Source of the DNA: Sphingopyxis sp.
GTDB lineage: Bacteria > Pseudomonadota > Alphaproteobacteria > Sphingomonadales > Sphingomonadaceae
Reading direction: 5' to 3'
Length of the DNA stretch: 64,000 nt
Assembly: GCA_016463225.1 (NCBI GenBank)
Contig: JAEMRT010000011.1
Coordinates: forward strand, 16,488 to 80,487
A model generated the notes under the pieces. The model saw only the letters and a list, made by a program, of their open reading frames with translations, was not told where the DNA came from and ran no database searches. Both the position numbers and the translations under genes were made by a program. Shown piece after piece: positions 1-9,491 of the stretch (its first letter is position 1; each line of letters opens with the position of its first letter).

Positions 1-513
1 ATCACTGTGGTTGGTCAGGTACAGCGCCTCCTCGACCGCGGTGTTGCCGCCGCCGATTACCACGACCTTTTTGCCGCGATAGAAGAAACCATCACAGGTA
101 GCACAGGCCGACACACCCTTGCCGCCCAGCTCCTGCTCGCCCGGCACGCCCAGCCATTTCGCCTGCGCGCCGGTTGCGATCACCAGCGTGTCGGCCATAT
201 AAACGTCGCCGCCATCACCGGTGATCTTGAACGGGCGCTGCGACAAATCGACGTCGACGATTGTGTCCCAGATCATCGACGTGCCGACATGCGTCGCCTG
301 CGCCGTCATCTGCTCCATCAGCCACGGCCCCTGCACCACCTCGGCAAAGCCGGGGTAGTTTTCGACATCGGTGGTGATCGTCAGCTGGCCACCGGGTTGC
401 AGCCCCTGAACAACAATGGGCATCATCCCCGCACGCGCTGCGTAAATGGCGGCCGACAGACCCGCTGGGCCGGAGCCGAGGATGAGCATCTTGGTGTGGT
501 GAACGCTGGGCAT
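1..513 (-). CDS. trxB: Thioredoxin reductase, N-terminal part (runs off the window)
   Basis: This is the first 171 codons of an NADPH:thioredoxin disulfide reductase, which keeps cytoplasmic thioredoxin reduced; the C-terminus lies beyond base 1. Near the N-terminus is the FAD-binding [11 protein letters not shown] motif, followed by [16 protein letters not shown], typical of TrxB. The redox-active pair is visible as CATCDGFF, and the NADPH-binding [14 protein letters not shown] follows at the window edge. The start is the ATG at 513, giving [11 protein letters not shown] methyltransferase gene is divergent from it across about 95 bases. The family assignment is secure; only the truncation by the window limits it. 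Confidence 0.95.
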   Translation of the reverse strand, partial: MPSVHHTKMLILGSGPAGLSAAIYAARAGMMPIVVQGLQPGGQLTITTDVENYPGFAEVVQGPWLMEQMTAQATHVGTSMIWDTIVDVDLSQRPFKITGDGGDVYMADTLVIATGAQAKWLGVPGEQELGGKGVSACATCDGFFYRGKKVVVIGGGNTAVEEALYLTNHSD

Positions 514-608
514 GACGGTCTTTCAAAGGGCTGTGCGGACACGCACAGATGGGTGTTGCCAACCGCGCTAGCAAGGGTCACCTTCCGCGCCAAGGGGAGT
601 TCAGACAA

Positions 609-1232
609 ATGGCAAGCTGGTGGGAACGTCATGGGGTGCCGCGGCTGATCAAATGCGCCTGTTCGCAGGGACAGATCATGAAGGTGCGCAGCAAGGTGGT
701 GCCCCACGCGGGCGGCGACGTGCTCGAGCTTGGCTGCGGCGGCGGCATCAACATGGAATTCTATAACCCGGCACGGGTCACCAGCTTTACCGGCCTCGAT
801 CCCTCGCCCGAACTGCTGGCCATGAGCCGCGCCGCGGCGCAGGCGCGCGGGATGGCCGCCGACATTCAGGGCGGCGTCGGCGAAGCGATGCCGTTCGACG
901 ACGCGCGGTTCGACACCGTGGTCACCACCTTCACCCTCTGCTCGGTCGCCGATCAGGCCGCGGTGCTCGCCGAAATCCGCCGCGTGCTGAAGCCCGGCGG
1001 CACCGCGCTGTTCCTCGAACATGGCGCCGCGCCCGATGCCGGGGTCGCGAAATGGCAGCGGCGGATCGAGCCGGTGTGGAAACGCATCGGCGGCAATTGC
1101 CACCTGACCCGCCCGATTTCGGGCGCTTATGAACAGGCGGGATTTGCCGTCGACCGGCAGGCGGCCGCTTATATCCCGAAGACCCCGCGCCCGTTCGGCT
1201 GGTACGAATATGGCGCGGCGCGGGTGGCCTGA
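609..1232 (+). CDS. Class I SAM-dependent methyltransferase (type 11-like)
   Basis: A 207-residue cytoplasmic protein with a Rossmann-type S-adenosylmethionine-binding fold. Motif I is LELGCGGG at about residues 39-46. An acidic FTGLDPSP follows, then FDTVVTTFTLCSV and the post-motif VLKPGGTALFLEHG. This layout resembles the METTL7/UbiE-like type-11 methyltransferases. The substrate cannot be read from the sequence; lipids or quinones are common in the family. I chose the ATG at 609 because GGGGAG lies 9 bases upstream; an in-frame ATG at 549 has no comparable ribosome site. It is divergent from trxB and 18 bases before the caspase-like gene, so the two may be cotranscribed. Confidence 0.8.
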   Translation: MASWWERHGVPRLIKCACSQGQIMKVRSKVVPHAGGDVLELGCGGGINMEFYNPARVTSFTGLDPSPELLAMSRAAAQARGMAADIQGGVGEAMPFDDARFDTVVTTFTLCSVADQAAVLAEIRRVLKPGGTALFLEHGAAPDAGVAKWQRRIEPVWKRIGGNCHLTRPISGAYEQAGFAVDRQAAAYIPKTPRPFGWYEYGAARVA

Positions 1233-1250
1233 CACAGAGAGGTTTGCGAG

Positions 1251-2600
1251 ATGATGCGATTCTGGCTGATCACCCTCACCGCGCTGGTCCTGTTCGCGCC
1301 GACCACGGCCGAGGCGCGCAAGGTCGCGCTCGTGATCGGCAACAGCGACTATGCCAACACCAGCCGCCTCGCCAACCCGGTCAACGACATCAGGATCATC
1401 GCCGCCTCGGCGCGGCAGGCGGGCTTCGACGATGTCACCATCGCCGCCGACCTGTCGGTCAATGATTTCCAGAAAGCGATGCGCGATTTTCGCGCCAAGG
1501 CCGACGGCGCCGATGTCGCGATGGTCTATTTCGCCGGGCACGGGATCAAGGCGCAGGGCAAGAATTGGCTCATCCCCACCGACGCGCAGCTGAAATCGGA
1601 CCTCGACCTCCCTTATGAGGCGATCAACCTCGATCGCCTGATGGAATCGGTGTCGGGGGCGCAGATCCGCATGGTCGTGCTCGATTCGTGCCGCAACAAT
1701 CCGTTCGGCCGCTCATGGCGCTCGGGGACACGCGCGGTGGTCAACGGGCTGGCAGGAGTTGAGGCCGACGATGTCCTCGTCATCTTCGCCGCCGCGCCCG
1801 GCCAGACCGCCGCCGACGGCACCGCGGGCAACTCGCCCTTCGCCACCTCGCTCGCCAAGCGGCTGCCGCAGCCCGACGTGCCGGTGCAGCTGCTCGGCGG
1901 GCTGATCCGCGACGATGTGCTCGCGGCGACCGGGGGCAGCCAGCGGCCGTTCGTCAGCGCCAGCATCACCGGCACCCCGGTCTATCTCGTCCCGCGCGCT
2001 GGGCCGACCGCGCCCAAGCCATCGGGCGATCGCAGCGGGCTCGAGGAGCTGCTGTGGAAGGGTGCCATGGCCGAAAACAACGTCCGCGGTTTCAGCGCCT
2101 ATCTCGCCGAATTTCCCGCAGGCAAATATGCGGGCGAGGCCGGCGACAAGATTGGCCAGCTGCTGAAAAAACCCGGCGCGACCGCATCGCCCATGACAAC
2201 GGCACCCGTCACGATGGTCGCGATGAAAGCCCCCGCCCCGCCCGCTCCCGCCGCAGCGCGCAAATTCACCCTGACCAACGTCCGTGTCGACTGCGTCAAG
2301 CTGACCGGCCGCCTCGGCCTCGGCCTGCCCGACCAGCTGTTCCTGCGCTTCAATACCGGCCAGCGCTTTCCCGAGGGCAAGAGCGACATCTATTCGATCA
2401 AGAAAGGCGAAAGCTGGGCGGTGAACCAGAGCTTCGAGTTCGACCAGCCGGTCAGCCTGCAACTGCGCGAATTCGACGACATCGGCGGCAGCGACAATAT
2501 CGGGACCATCGACCTTGGGGATACGCCGGGGACATTCACCCGGACGCTGGACGGCGATGCGAGCGATTACCGGGTGACCTATACGCTGGCGGTGGGCTGA
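1251..2600 (+). CDS. Exported caspase-family (C14) protein with C-terminal beta domain
   Basis: A 449-residue protein with a clear signal peptide (residues 1-22, ending TTAEA), so it probably acts in the periplasm. A caspase/metacaspase p20 fold spans roughly residues 23-245. Both catalytic residues are present: His97 in YFAGHG and Cys147 in LDSCRNNPF. A short helical stretch around residues 265-305 (LEELLWKGAM...YLAEFPAGKY) resembles modules often found beside bacterial caspase domains. A Pro/Ala linker leads to a C-terminal beta-rich domain (about 340-449), with no family I can name. Family knowledge predicts cysteine peptidase activity after Arg/Lys or Asp; target and trigger are unknown. 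Start codons at 1251 and 1254 are both possible. Confidence 0.85.
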   Translation: MMRFWLITLTALVLFAPTTAEARKVALVIGNSDYANTSRLANPVNDIRIIAASARQAGFDDVTIAADLSVNDFQKAMRDFRAKADGADVAMVYFAGHGIKAQGKNWLIPTDAQLKSDLDLPYEAINLDRLMESVSGAQIRMVVLDSCRNNPFGRSWRSGTRAVVNGLAGVEADDVLVIFAAAPGQTAADGTAGNSPFATSLAKRLPQPDVPVQLLGGLIRDDVLAATGGSQRPFVSASITGTPVYLVPRAGPTAPKPSGDRSGLEELLWKGAMAENNVRGFSAYLAEFPAGKYAGEAGDKIGQLLKKPGATASPMTTAPVTMVAMKAPAPPAPAAARKFTLTNVRVDCVKLTGRLGLGLPDQLFLRFNTGQRFPEGKSDIYSIKKGESWAVNQSFEFDQPVSLQLREFDDIGGSDNIGTIDLGDTPGTFTRTLDGDASDYRVTYTLAVG

Positions 2601-2613
2601 CGGGCCGCATCTT

Positions 2614-2726
2614 CTCCCCTCCCTTTTAGGGAGGGGTCGGGGGTGGGTAGCCGCCAAAGGCGGCGTTCTTGTTCGGCTCGCTCTCGCTCGCACCCACCCC
2701 TAACCCCTCCCTGAAAGGGAGGGGGA
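2614..2726. repeat. Intergenic palindromic repeat, CCCTCCC class
   Basis: The 153 bases between the caspase-like gene and trhO hold a long imperfect inverted repeat. The left arm contains CTCCCCTCCCTTTTAGGGAG and the right arm contains CCCCTCCCTGAAAGGGAGGG; each arm is itself a small hairpin. Inner arms GGGGTGGGTAG and CACCCACCCC also pair. It lies between convergent genes, so its RNA could end both transcripts, but there is no T-run. Repeats of this look are common between sphingomonad genes (general knowledge). Confidence 0.75.
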
Positions 2727-2753
2727 TGACTCAATTGCACGCTAACGCTGCCG

Positions 2754-3479
2754 CTATTCCTTCTCCCCGACCTCGACCAGCCCATGCCCGACACTCACCC
2801 GCTCATCGAAAACGAAACAGCTTCCGTGCCAGCGGCTCTCCTCAGCCGGAACCTGCTCCAGATACGCCAATATGCCGCCCCTCAGGTGGACGACGTCCTC
2901 GACCCCTTCATGCCGCAGAAACGCCGTCGATTTTTCGCAGCGGATGCCGCCGGTGCAGAACATTGCGACGCGCTTGCCCGCAAAGCGCGCGGCATTGGCG
3001 CGCCACCAGTCGGGGAATTCGCCAAAGCTTTTCGTCGCGGGATCGACCGCTCCGTCAAAACTCCCGTAACCGACCTCAAACCCGTTGCGCGTGTCGATGA
3101 GCACCGTGTCCGGATCGTCGACCAGCGCGTTCCAGTCGGCGGGATCGACATAAGGCGCGGCGTCACGCGCCGGGTCGAGCCCCGCGACCTTCAGCGTCAC
3201 GATTTCCTTCTTCAGCCGCACCTTCAGCCGCTGGAACGGCATCGCCGCCGCGGCCGAATATTTGACATCGAGTTCGGCGCAACCGGGCAGCGCGCGGATA
3301 TGCGCGATCACCGCCGCAACGCCATCATCGCTCCCCGCGATCGTCCCGTTAACCCCCTCGCGCGCCAGCAGCACCGTGCCCTTCACCCCCTGCGCGGCGC
3401 ACAGGCCGATCAGCGGCGGGCGCAGCGCTGCGGGATCGTCGAACGGTGCAAAACGATAAAGGGCGGCAACCTGGAACAT
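2754..3479 (-). CDS. trhO: tRNA uridine(34) hydroxylase-like rhodanese (TrhO/YceA family)
   Basis: A 241-residue cytoplasmic protein. The first ~100 residues form the acylphosphatase-like N-terminal domain of the UPF0176/TrhO family (GVKGTVLLAREGVNGTIAG). Residues ~110-215 form a rhodanese domain with catalytic-loop Cys175 in FCTGGIRCEKS, a family signature. TrhO makes 5-hydroxyuridine at the tRNA wobble position using prephenate-independent oxygen chemistry. It is shorter than the ~350-residue E. coli protein because it lacks the Cys-rich C-terminus. I chose the ATG at 3479 because MFQVAALYRF matches the family start; an upstream ATG at 3539 lies inside the GMC gene. It follows that gene by 28 bases on the same strand. 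Confidence 0.88.
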   Translation of the reverse strand: MFQVAALYRFAPFDDPAALRPPLIGLCAAQGVKGTVLLAREGVNGTIAGSDDGVAAVIAHIRALPGCAELDVKYSAAAAMPFQRLKVRLKKEIVTLKVAGLDPARDAAPYVDPADWNALVDDPDTVLIDTRNGFEVGYGSFDGAVDPATKSFGEFPDWWRANAARFAGKRVAMFCTGGIRCEKSTAFLRHEGVEDVVHLRGGILAYLEQVPAEESRWHGSCFVFDERVSVGHGLVEVGEKE

Positions 3480-3507
3480 CGGCGCGCCATGTAGGCGCGA
3501 TTGCGCC

Positions 3508-5523
3508 TCAACGGAAGGGATCTCCCCGCCCCGTCGCAAAATGCGCCATCGCCATCGTGGTCCATTGCGCGTTCACCCGAATGCAGCTGGGAAAAACACT
3601 CGCGTCGGTAACCAGCACATTGGTCGTCCCATGCACCCGGCAGTCGAGGTCGACGATTCCATGCTGCGGGTCTTCGTTGATCGCATTGCCGCCATGCGGG
3701 TGGCTGCTCGACAGCGTGACATCATCCTGTTCGCGGATCGCGCTTGCGAAAAAGGCATCGACGTCCATGTCGGGGGTCACTTTTTGCCCCTTGGCCAGCG
3801 CCGGATAGCATTCGATCGCCCCCGCGGCGAAATGCACCTTGGTCAACGTCGCCATCGCATCGCGCAGCACCGGCAGGTCGTCGGTGACATCGAGCTGGAA
3901 CTGCAATTTATCGTTCACCACCCGCCCGCGCCGGTCGGCGGGAAACAAGATGCCCGCCGAATGCACCCGCCCGAAATTCTTCATCCGGTTCGCATGATCG
4001 GCGAACCAGCCGGGCATCAGCGACGCCATCGACATCGGCGGCTGGAAATGGCTTTCGAGCAAATAGTCGCCGACATCGACATAGCTCGACATCTGATCCT
4101 CGTCCCACGCATCGCCGCCGACGCCATCGGGCATCAGCGCGACGACCGGCGAGGCGACGTTGAGCGACACCTGGTATCCCGTCCCCGCGATATCGCTGCG
4201 GTCGAGCAGCTTCGACGACGCGATCGTGCCGCCCGCCACCACCACCCCGACCCGCGCGCGCACCATCGCGCGCACGTCGCCCGGCAACACCAGCACCACC
4301 GCCTCGGCCTCGCGCCGCCCGTCATAGGCGGTCTGCCAGACAATCTGCTCGGCCTTGGTCCCCGGCAGGATGCGCGCGCCAAAATCGCGGCACGCCGCGG
4401 GCAGATAGGTTTGCGCCACCCCCATGCGGCGGCCATAGGGGCAGCCCGAATTGCAGTAACCGCAATAGGCACAGGCACTGGGCGTATTCGGCGGCCCGAA
4501 ATTCTTGGCAAACCAGTCGGTGATCGCGCGCGTATCGCGCGGCTTGCCCGACCCCGCCGCGTAAGCCTTCCACCCCTCGATCAGGTGCGGCCCATTATGC
4601 CGCCCGCTGCGCGGTTCGATCCGCGCGATGCCCAGCTTCGCCTGCACCGCATCATAGCTTGCGTGAAACGCCGCCGCATCGATCGGCGCGCCGATGCGCG
4701 CCCATTTCGCCAGCACATCCTGCGCGTCGGGGTGCGTCCGCCCCGCCTCGTTGACGCGCAGACAGATGCCGTTGTTGATCGTCGACGACCCACCGACGCA
4801 GCGCCCCTGAAACACCACGAAATCACGGTTGGTCGATGTCTGCAACGCGCCATGCTTGTACAGCTGCGCGATCATGTCGAGCTCGTGATGATGGATCTTG
4901 TGCGACGGAAAAAACGGCCCCGCCTCGACGATCAGCACCTTATAGCCCTGCGCCGCGATATTATGCGCCGCAACTCCGCCGCCCGCGCCCGATCCGATGA
5001 CGATCACATCATATTCGTCGCCCAGCGTGGTGGCATCGAGGATGTGCGCGGGATCAATCTCGCGTCCTGCGACTGGCTTGATCGGCACCTCGTCATCACC
5101 CCGGACGCGGTGTTTGGGCAGCTTGAAACCGATCTGGCGGTGCACCGGGTTGGCGACATTGGCGTCCTGATCGCCCGGCACCAGCCCCGGCTGCCAATGG
5201 CCATAATAGCAGGCGTAAACAATCCCGCGCAGCCGCGCCATGTCCTGAAACAGGTCGATCTGGCTGTCCTGCAACCGGTCCTTCAGCTTGTCCGCGCGCC
5301 CCGCGACGTCATCCTCTGTGAAAAACGGCCCACCCAGCACCACTTCGGTCGCGGTCAGCGACAGGCGGATCTCGTCGAGCTTCGTCCCGCCAACCTTGGC
5401 AAACAGCTCGCAGATATTGTCGACCACCTGATCCGCGGTGATCGCCATGGTCGCGCCATGAAATAGCGCCTCGGTCAACGCCTTCAGAAATTTGAGCTGC
5501 CCGAAATTAAACGGTGCCGTCAT
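3508..5523 (-). CDS. GMC family FAD-dependent oxidoreductase with N-terminal extension
   Basis: A 671-residue flavoprotein of the glucose-methanol-choline family. The FAD motif IGSGAGGGVAAHNIA begins only at about residue 176. Before it lies a ~170-residue helical extension (YACYYGHWQPG). The C-terminal GMC domain has the expected active-site His in SSHPHGG and an Asn in RVNAQWTTMAMA. A cysteine cluster, CAYCGYCNSGCP, lies mid-protein. This architecture is like long-chain alcohol oxidase/dehydrogenase members, so an alcohol or sterol-like hydrophobic substrate is my inference. No signal peptide is seen. The start at 5523 (MTAPFNFGQLK) follows GGGCAGGGCG. It is probably cotranscribed with trhO downstream. 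Confidence 0.85.
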   Translation of the reverse strand: MTAPFNFGQLKFLKALTEALFHGATMAITADQVVDNICELFAKVGGTKLDEIRLSLTATEVVLGGPFFTEDDVAGRADKLKDRLQDSQIDLFQDMARLRGIVYACYYGHWQPGLVPGDQDANVANPVHRQIGFKLPKHRVRGDDEVPIKPVAGREIDPAHILDATTLGDEYDVIVIGSGAGGGVAAHNIAAQGYKVLIVEAGPFFPSHKIHHHELDMIAQLYKHGALQTSTNRDFVVFQGRCVGGSSTINNGICLRVNEAGRTHPDAQDVLAKWARIGAPIDAAAFHASYDAVQAKLGIARIEPRSGRHNGPHLIEGWKAYAAGSGKPRDTRAITDWFAKNFGPPNTPSACAYCGYCNSGCPYGRRMGVAQTYLPAACRDFGARILPGTKAEQIVWQTAYDGRREAEAVVLVLPGDVRAMVRARVGVVVAGGTIASSKLLDRSDIAGTGYQVSLNVASPVVALMPDGVGGDAWDEDQMSSYVDVGDYLLESHFQPPMSMASLMPGWFADHANRMKNFGRVHSAGILFPADRRGRVVNDKLQFQLDVTDDLPVLRDAMATLTKVHFAAGAIECYPALAKGQKVTPDMDVDAFFASAIREQDDVTLSSSHPHGGNAINEDPQHGIVDLDCRVHGTTNVLVTDASVFPSCIRVNAQWTTMAMAHFATGRGDPFR

Positions 5524-5631
5524 CGCCCTGCCCCCATTTTGCCCCACGTCCAGGATGGCGCGTTATAGCGGGTCGAGGCAAGGCGTATTGTATGGAAGCG
5601 GCGGTTATGGTGGAGATTCGCGACTTTCTTT

Positions 5632-5714
5632 CGTCATCCCGGGCTTGACCCGGGCTCCCGCTTTTGTGACGCCCAAGTCGCCGAGTGGGACCCCGGATCA
5701 AGTCCGGGGTGACG
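5632..5714. repeat. Intergenic palindromic repeat, CGTCATCCCGG class
   Basis: The left arm CGTCATCCCGGGCTTGACCC pairs with the right arm, whose core is GATCAAGTCCGGGGTGACG, around a ~25-base centre. It sits upstream of the GMC gene and downstream of the TPR gene (same strand). The same class recurs at 36687-36764, and a related form at 7052-7137. It is a typical mobile-looking short palindrome, with no coding capacity of its own. Confidence 0.8.
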
Positions 5715-5744
5715 AAGGAGGATAGATTGGCCTCGATCCGAGCC

Positions 5745-6899
5745 CTACCCCCGCCCCAGCCACGTCAGCCAGAAAAAGCCCAGATCGGCATAACGCCCGC
5801 CAGCCGGATCGCCCGCCGCCGCGCGAAACGCCGCTTCCGCCTCGCCGCGCTGCCCGGCATTCAGCCGCGCCACGCCCAGCCGCACCTGCGCCCCCGCCGC
5901 GCTGGGCGGCTCCGGCCGCGCAACCGTCCCCGGTCGCGCCTTGGCAATCGCCCGCTCGACCTCGGCCATAATCTCGCGCGTTGGCGAAATTGCAGCGTCG
6001 AGCAGCCCGCGCTTCACCCCTTCGCCCAGCACCGCCTTCGCCTCGCGCGGTTCGCCTGTCTGGTTCAGCAATTGCGCCATCCGCTGATATTCGGCCGCCT
6101 GCGCCAGTGCCCCGACTTGGCGCGTCAGGCGGAACAGGTCGATTTCCAGCGCGCCCTCCGCCGCCGCCAGCTGCCGGTACACCACCAATGCGATGCGCCA
6201 GTTTTCGGGCGTCGGATAGGCGCCGACCAGCCCACGCGCGGCGTCGATCCCCGGTGCGACGAGGCTGCCTTGCTGCGCAATGCTCAGCCGTTGCCGATAC
6301 CAGCCCTCCGCAACCGGCTGGCCCAGCGCCGCGCGCGCCGCAATCGCGCGCGTCAGCAGGTCCATCGCGCCCGGCGCATCCTTTTGCGCCAACCGGACCT
6401 GCGCCAGATTGGCCAGCGCATCGGGATCGGACGGCGCCAGCTCGGCCAGACGCCCCCACGACCGTCCCGCCATATCCAGATCCCCGGCGCGAAAGGCGAT
6501 CTGCCCGCGCACCGCCAAATGTCCGGCAAGCCGTTCGGGCCGCGTCAACGGGCTGGCGATCAGTATGTCCAGCGCCCCGGCGCGCATGACGTCGTCGCCG
6601 CGCCGATTGCCGATCTCGAGCTCGTACAGCGCCAGCGCGAAGCGCGCATCGCGGCTGTTCGCGATCCGCCGCGCATCGGCCAGCGCGCGATCCTGCCGCG
6701 CCGACTGCGCCCCACGCGCCAGATTGCCAAGCGCCGACAGCGCCCGCATTTCCTGCAGCGAAACCGCCAGCTTACTCCCGCCAATTTCCATGACGGTGCT
6801 GACCTTGTCCTGCGCAGAGGCGAAAGCCGAGGCGTCAAGGCCGGCGCTGACGACAAACATCGCAGCCGCCGCGAGGTGAGCGCGCGTACCCAACCGCAT
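5745..6899 (-). CDS. Exported tetratricopeptide-repeat-like protein
   Basis: About 384 residues. The N-terminus MRLGTRAHLAAAAMFVVSAG followed by LDASAFA is a good signal peptide, so a periplasmic location is likely. The rest is almost all helical and Ala/Leu/Arg-rich. TPR-like consensus pieces include LAVRGQIAFRAGDLDMAGRS, LAELAPSDPDALANLAQVRL and VRLGVARLNAGQRGEAEAAF. No catalytic motif is visible, so it is probably a scaffold or adaptor. I chose the ATG at 6899 for the signal peptide; an ATG at 6950 would add 17 residues before it. It stands between two repeat-filled gaps and has no informative neighbour. Confidence 0.7.
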   Translation of the reverse strand: MRLGTRAHLAAAAMFVVSAGLDASAFASAQDKVSTVMEIGGSKLAVSLQEMRALSALGNLARGAQSARQDRALADARRIANSRDARFALALYELEIGNRRGDDVMRAGALDILIASPLTRPERLAGHLAVRGQIAFRAGDLDMAGRSWGRLAELAPSDPDALANLAQVRLAQKDAPGAMDLLTRAIAARAALGQPVAEGWYRQRLSIAQQGSLVAPGIDAARGLVGAYPTPENWRIALVVYRQLAAAEGALEIDLFRLTRQVGALAQAAEYQRMAQLLNQTGEPREAKAVLGEGVKRGLLDAAISPTREIMAEVERAIAKARPGTVARPEPPSAAGAQVRLGVARLNAGQRGEAEAAFRAAAGDPAGGRYADLGFFWLTWLGRG

Positions 6900-7051
6900 T
6901 TGCGGGCGAGCCTCCTCCAATTGGTCTGTTTGATGTGTTCGGATCGCCACGATAGCTGCTCACCTAAAGGACCGAATTGACCTTCAAGGACTACGCTTGT
7001 CTCGCAATGCTTACAATGGGTTGTCCACTTCAGGGTGGAAAGCGGCCAATC

Positions 7052-7137
7052 TGTTCCCCGACGAAAGCCGGGCCCCAGGGCGTTAAAAAGCAAGCATCGC
7101 GTGATGACGCCCTGGACCCCGGCTTTCGCCGGGGAAC
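7052..7137. repeat. Intergenic palindromic repeat between two minus-strand genes
   Basis: Arms GTTCCCCGACGAAAGCCGGG and CCCGGCTTTCGCCGGGGAAC pair. Inner arms CCCAGGGCG and CGCCCTGG extend the stem around an AT-richer loop (GTTAAAAAGCAAGCATCGCG). It lies in the 267-base gap between glcB, whose transcript it would terminate or stabilise, and the TPR gene. It is related to the CGTCATCCCGG class by its CCCGGCTTTCGCCGGG core. Confidence 0.75.
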
Positions 7138-7166
7138 GGCAGCTTCCGGTCGAAAGCCGCCGTGTC

Positions 7167-9260
7167 CTACCCCGCCTTTTTCGCCTGCCGGAACTTGTGC
7201 AGCAGCGGCTCGGTATAACCCGACGGCTGGGTCACCCCGTCAAAGATCAGCGCGCGCGCCGCCTGATAGGCGATCCCGTCGGGGGTCAGTTTTTCGTACA
7301 GCGGATCGCCCGCATTCTGCGCATCGACCTTCACCGCCATCCGCGCCAGCGCCGCGTCGACCTGGCTTTCCGAACACACGCCGTGCAGCAGCCAGTTGGC
7401 CAGCGCCTGACTCGCGATCCGCAACGTCGCGCGGTCTTCCATCAGGCCGACGTCGTCGATGTCGGGCACCTTCGAACAACCAACCCCCTGATCGATCCAG
7501 CGCACGACATAGCCCAAAATGCCCTGACAATTATTGTCGAGCTCGCGGGTGATTTCGGCCTCGCTCCAGTTGCGACCGGTGGCGACCGGGATGTTCAGCA
7601 ACCGGTCGAGCGACGGCACCGCTTCGCCCGCGATCTCCTGCTGCCGCGCAAACACATCGACCGCATGATAATGCAGCGCATGCAGCGTCGCGGCGGTCGG
7701 CGATGGCACCCACGCGGTGTTCGCACCCGATTTCGGATGACCGATCTTCGCCTCCAGCATCGCGCGCATCAGGTCGGGCATCGCCCACATGCCCTTGCCG
7801 ATCTGCGCCTTGCCCGACAGCCCGCAGGCGAGACCGATACGGACATTGCGATCCTCATAGGACGCGATCCAGTCGCTCGCCTTCATCTCGCCCTTGGGGA
7901 TCATCGGCCCCGCGCGCATGCTGGTGTGAATCTCGTCGCCGGTGCGGTCGAGGAAGCCGGTGTTGATGAATACGATGCGGTCCTTCACCGCATGGATGCA
8001 GGCGGCGAGATTGGCGCTGGTGCGGCGCTCCTCGTCCATCACCCCGACCTTCATCGTATGACGCGCGAGACCGAGCATATCCTCGACCGCATCGAACAAT
8101 CGGTCGGTGAAGCCGCACTCCTCCGGCCCGTGCTGCTTCGGCTTGACGATATAGATGCTGCCCGCGCGGCTGTTGGTGAGGGTTCCAAGGCCTTTCAGGT
8201 CGTGGAGCGAACATAGCGCGGTGATCACCGCGTCGCACAGACCTTCGGGCGCCTCGCTGCCGCCGGGCAGCCGGATCATCGGCGTCGTCATCAAATGCCC
8301 GACGTTGCGGACGAACATCACGCTGCGGCCGTGCAGCACGAACGGCTCGCCCGCCGGCGAGGTCCATTCGCGGTCGGCCTCCATCGCGCGCGTCACCGTC
8401 CGCCCGTCCTTGGCAAAGCTTTCGGTCAAATCGCCGCGCATCAGGCCCAGCCAGTTAGTGTAACCGAGCACCTTGTCCTCGCCGTCGACCGCGGCGACGC
8501 TGTCTTCCAGATCGATGATCGTCGTCAGCGCCGCTTCAAGGACGACGTCGGCGATGCCGGCCGGGTCGGTCTTGCCGATCGCGCTCGCCGAATCGATCAC
8601 CAGTTCCATGTGCAGGCCATTGTGACGAAGCAGGATGCCGCCGGGCTTGCTGCCGGCCCATTGCGCCGGATCGGCGAGCGTCAATTGTCCGCCCTGCCAG
8701 TCGGCCCAGCTGCCCGCCGCCAGCGGCACCGCTTCGTCAAGAAACGCCTTGGCGCGCGCGATCACCGCCGCGCCGCGCGCCGCGTCATAGCCGCCGGGCT
8801 GCGCGGGCGGCGCGTCGAGCGCGTCGGTCCCGTAAAGCGCGTCGTAGAGGCTGCCCCAGCGCGCGTTGGCGGCGTTGAGGGCAAAGCGCGCGTTGAGTGC
8901 GGGGACAACCAGCTGCGGCCCCGCCATCGTCGCGATTTCGGGATCGACATTCTGGGTGCCGATTTTGAACGGCGCAGGTTCGGGGACAAGATAGCCGATT
9001 TTGCGCAAGAACGTCTGATAGGCGGCAGCGTCATGCGCCTGCCCCGCACGCCCGTGGTGCCACGCGTCGATCTGGACCTGCAAATCCTCGCGCTTGATAA
9101 GCAAAGCGGCATTTTCGGGATCAAATTTGCCCAACAACGCAGCAAAATCTGCCCAGAATTTACCCGCGTCGAGCCCGGTACCGGGCAACGCGCGCGCCTC
9201 GATGAAATCGGCCAAACGCGAATCGACGGACAAGCCGCTGCGGTCGAGGAAATCAGTCAT
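7167..9260 (-). CDS. glcB: Malate synthase G
   Basis: A 697-residue enzyme condensing glyoxylate with acetyl-CoA to malate, the second step of the glyoxylate shunt (E. coli GlcB has 723 residues). Diagnostic stretches include [19 protein letters not shown] with metal- and substrate-binding acidic residues, [17 protein letters not shown] and [33 protein letters not shown] near the C-terminal third carries family residues. The start MTDFLDRSG at 9260 fits other family members. No isocitrate lyase gene is nearby. The enzyme is cytoplasmic. Its upstream region holds a 16-base tandem repeat that could be regulatory. Confidence 0.96.
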   Translation of the reverse strand: MTDFLDRSGLSVDSRLADFIEARALPGTGLDAGKFWADFAALLGKFDPENAALLIKREDLQVQIDAWHHGRAGQAHDAAAYQTFLRKIGYLVPEPAPFKIGTQNVDPEIATMAGPQLVVPALNARFALNAANARWGSLYDALYGTDALDAPPAQPGGYDAARGAAVIARAKAFLDEAVPLAAGSWADWQGGQLTLADPAQWAGSKPGGILLRHNGLHMELVIDSASAIGKTDPAGIADVVLEAALTTIIDLEDSVAAVDGEDKVLGYTNWLGLMRGDLTESFAKDGRTVTRAMEADREWTSPAGEPFVLHGRSVMFVRNVGHLMTTPMIRLPGGSEAPEGLCDAVITALCSLHDLKGLGTLTNSRAGSIYIVKPKQHGPEECGFTDRLFDAVEDMLGLARHTMKVGVMDEERRTSANLAACIHAVKDRIVFINTGFLDRTGDEIHTSMRAGPMIPKGEMKASDWIASYEDRNVRIGLACGLSGKAQIGKGMWAMPDLMRAMLEAKIGHPKSGANTAWVPSPTAATLHALHYHAVDVFARQQEIAGEAVPSLDRLLNIPVATGRNWSEAEITRELDNNCQGILGYVVRWIDQGVGCSKVPDIDDVGLMEDRATLRIASQALANWLLHGVCSESQVDAALARMAVKVDAQNAGDPLYEKLTPDGIAYQAARALIFDGVTQPSGYTEPLLHKFRQAKKAG

Positions 9261-9361
9261 TCAAGCACCCTTTGATCAGCGCGATGGCGCAATGGAATCC
9301 GGGGAGGAAAGGGCCGCCGCCCTATGCCGCGATTGACCGGATATGGCAATGGCGGCGATTT

Positions 9362-9393
9362 CACGCATAGGATTTCACACGCATAGGATTTCA
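9362..9393. repeat. Perfect 16-base tandem duplication
   Basis: The unit CACGCATAGGATTTCA occurs twice with no gap, at 9362-9377 and 9378-9393. It lies between divergent glcB and the WYL-like gene, about 100 bases from each. It may be a recent slippage duplication or a doubled binding site; the sequence does not decide. Confidence 0.85.
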
Positions 9394-9434
9394 ATCGACC
9401 GGTTTCGTTTCGGCACTTGCCGGGACTGCCAGCA

Positions 9435-9460
9435 TGTGCATTATGTTGCAATGCACAACA
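9435..9460. promoter_or_regulatory. Nested dyad, operator-like, upstream of WYL-like gene
   Basis: TGTGCATT (9435-9442) and AATGCACA (9450-9457) form a perfect 8-base inverted repeat with a 7-base spacer. A second dyad, TGTTG (9444-9448) and CAACA (9456-9460), overlaps it. The pair lies 32 bases before the ATG at 9492. TGCA/TTGCA-rich dyads of this kind are bound by several alphaproteobacterial repressors (PhaR-type sites look similar), but the regulator is unknown. Confidence 0.5.
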
Positions 9461-9491
9461 AAATCTCTCTCCCCCTCCCCAAGGCCACGTC

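Noticed and set aside
3541..5466. 641-codon plus-strand frame
   Set aside because: Antisense to the GMC oxidoreductase gene. Arg/His-rich translation with no domain; a typical shadow in GC-rich DNA.
5507..5701. 64-codon minus-strand frame
   Set aside because: Reads through the CGTCATCCCGG-class repeat; no independent coding evidence.
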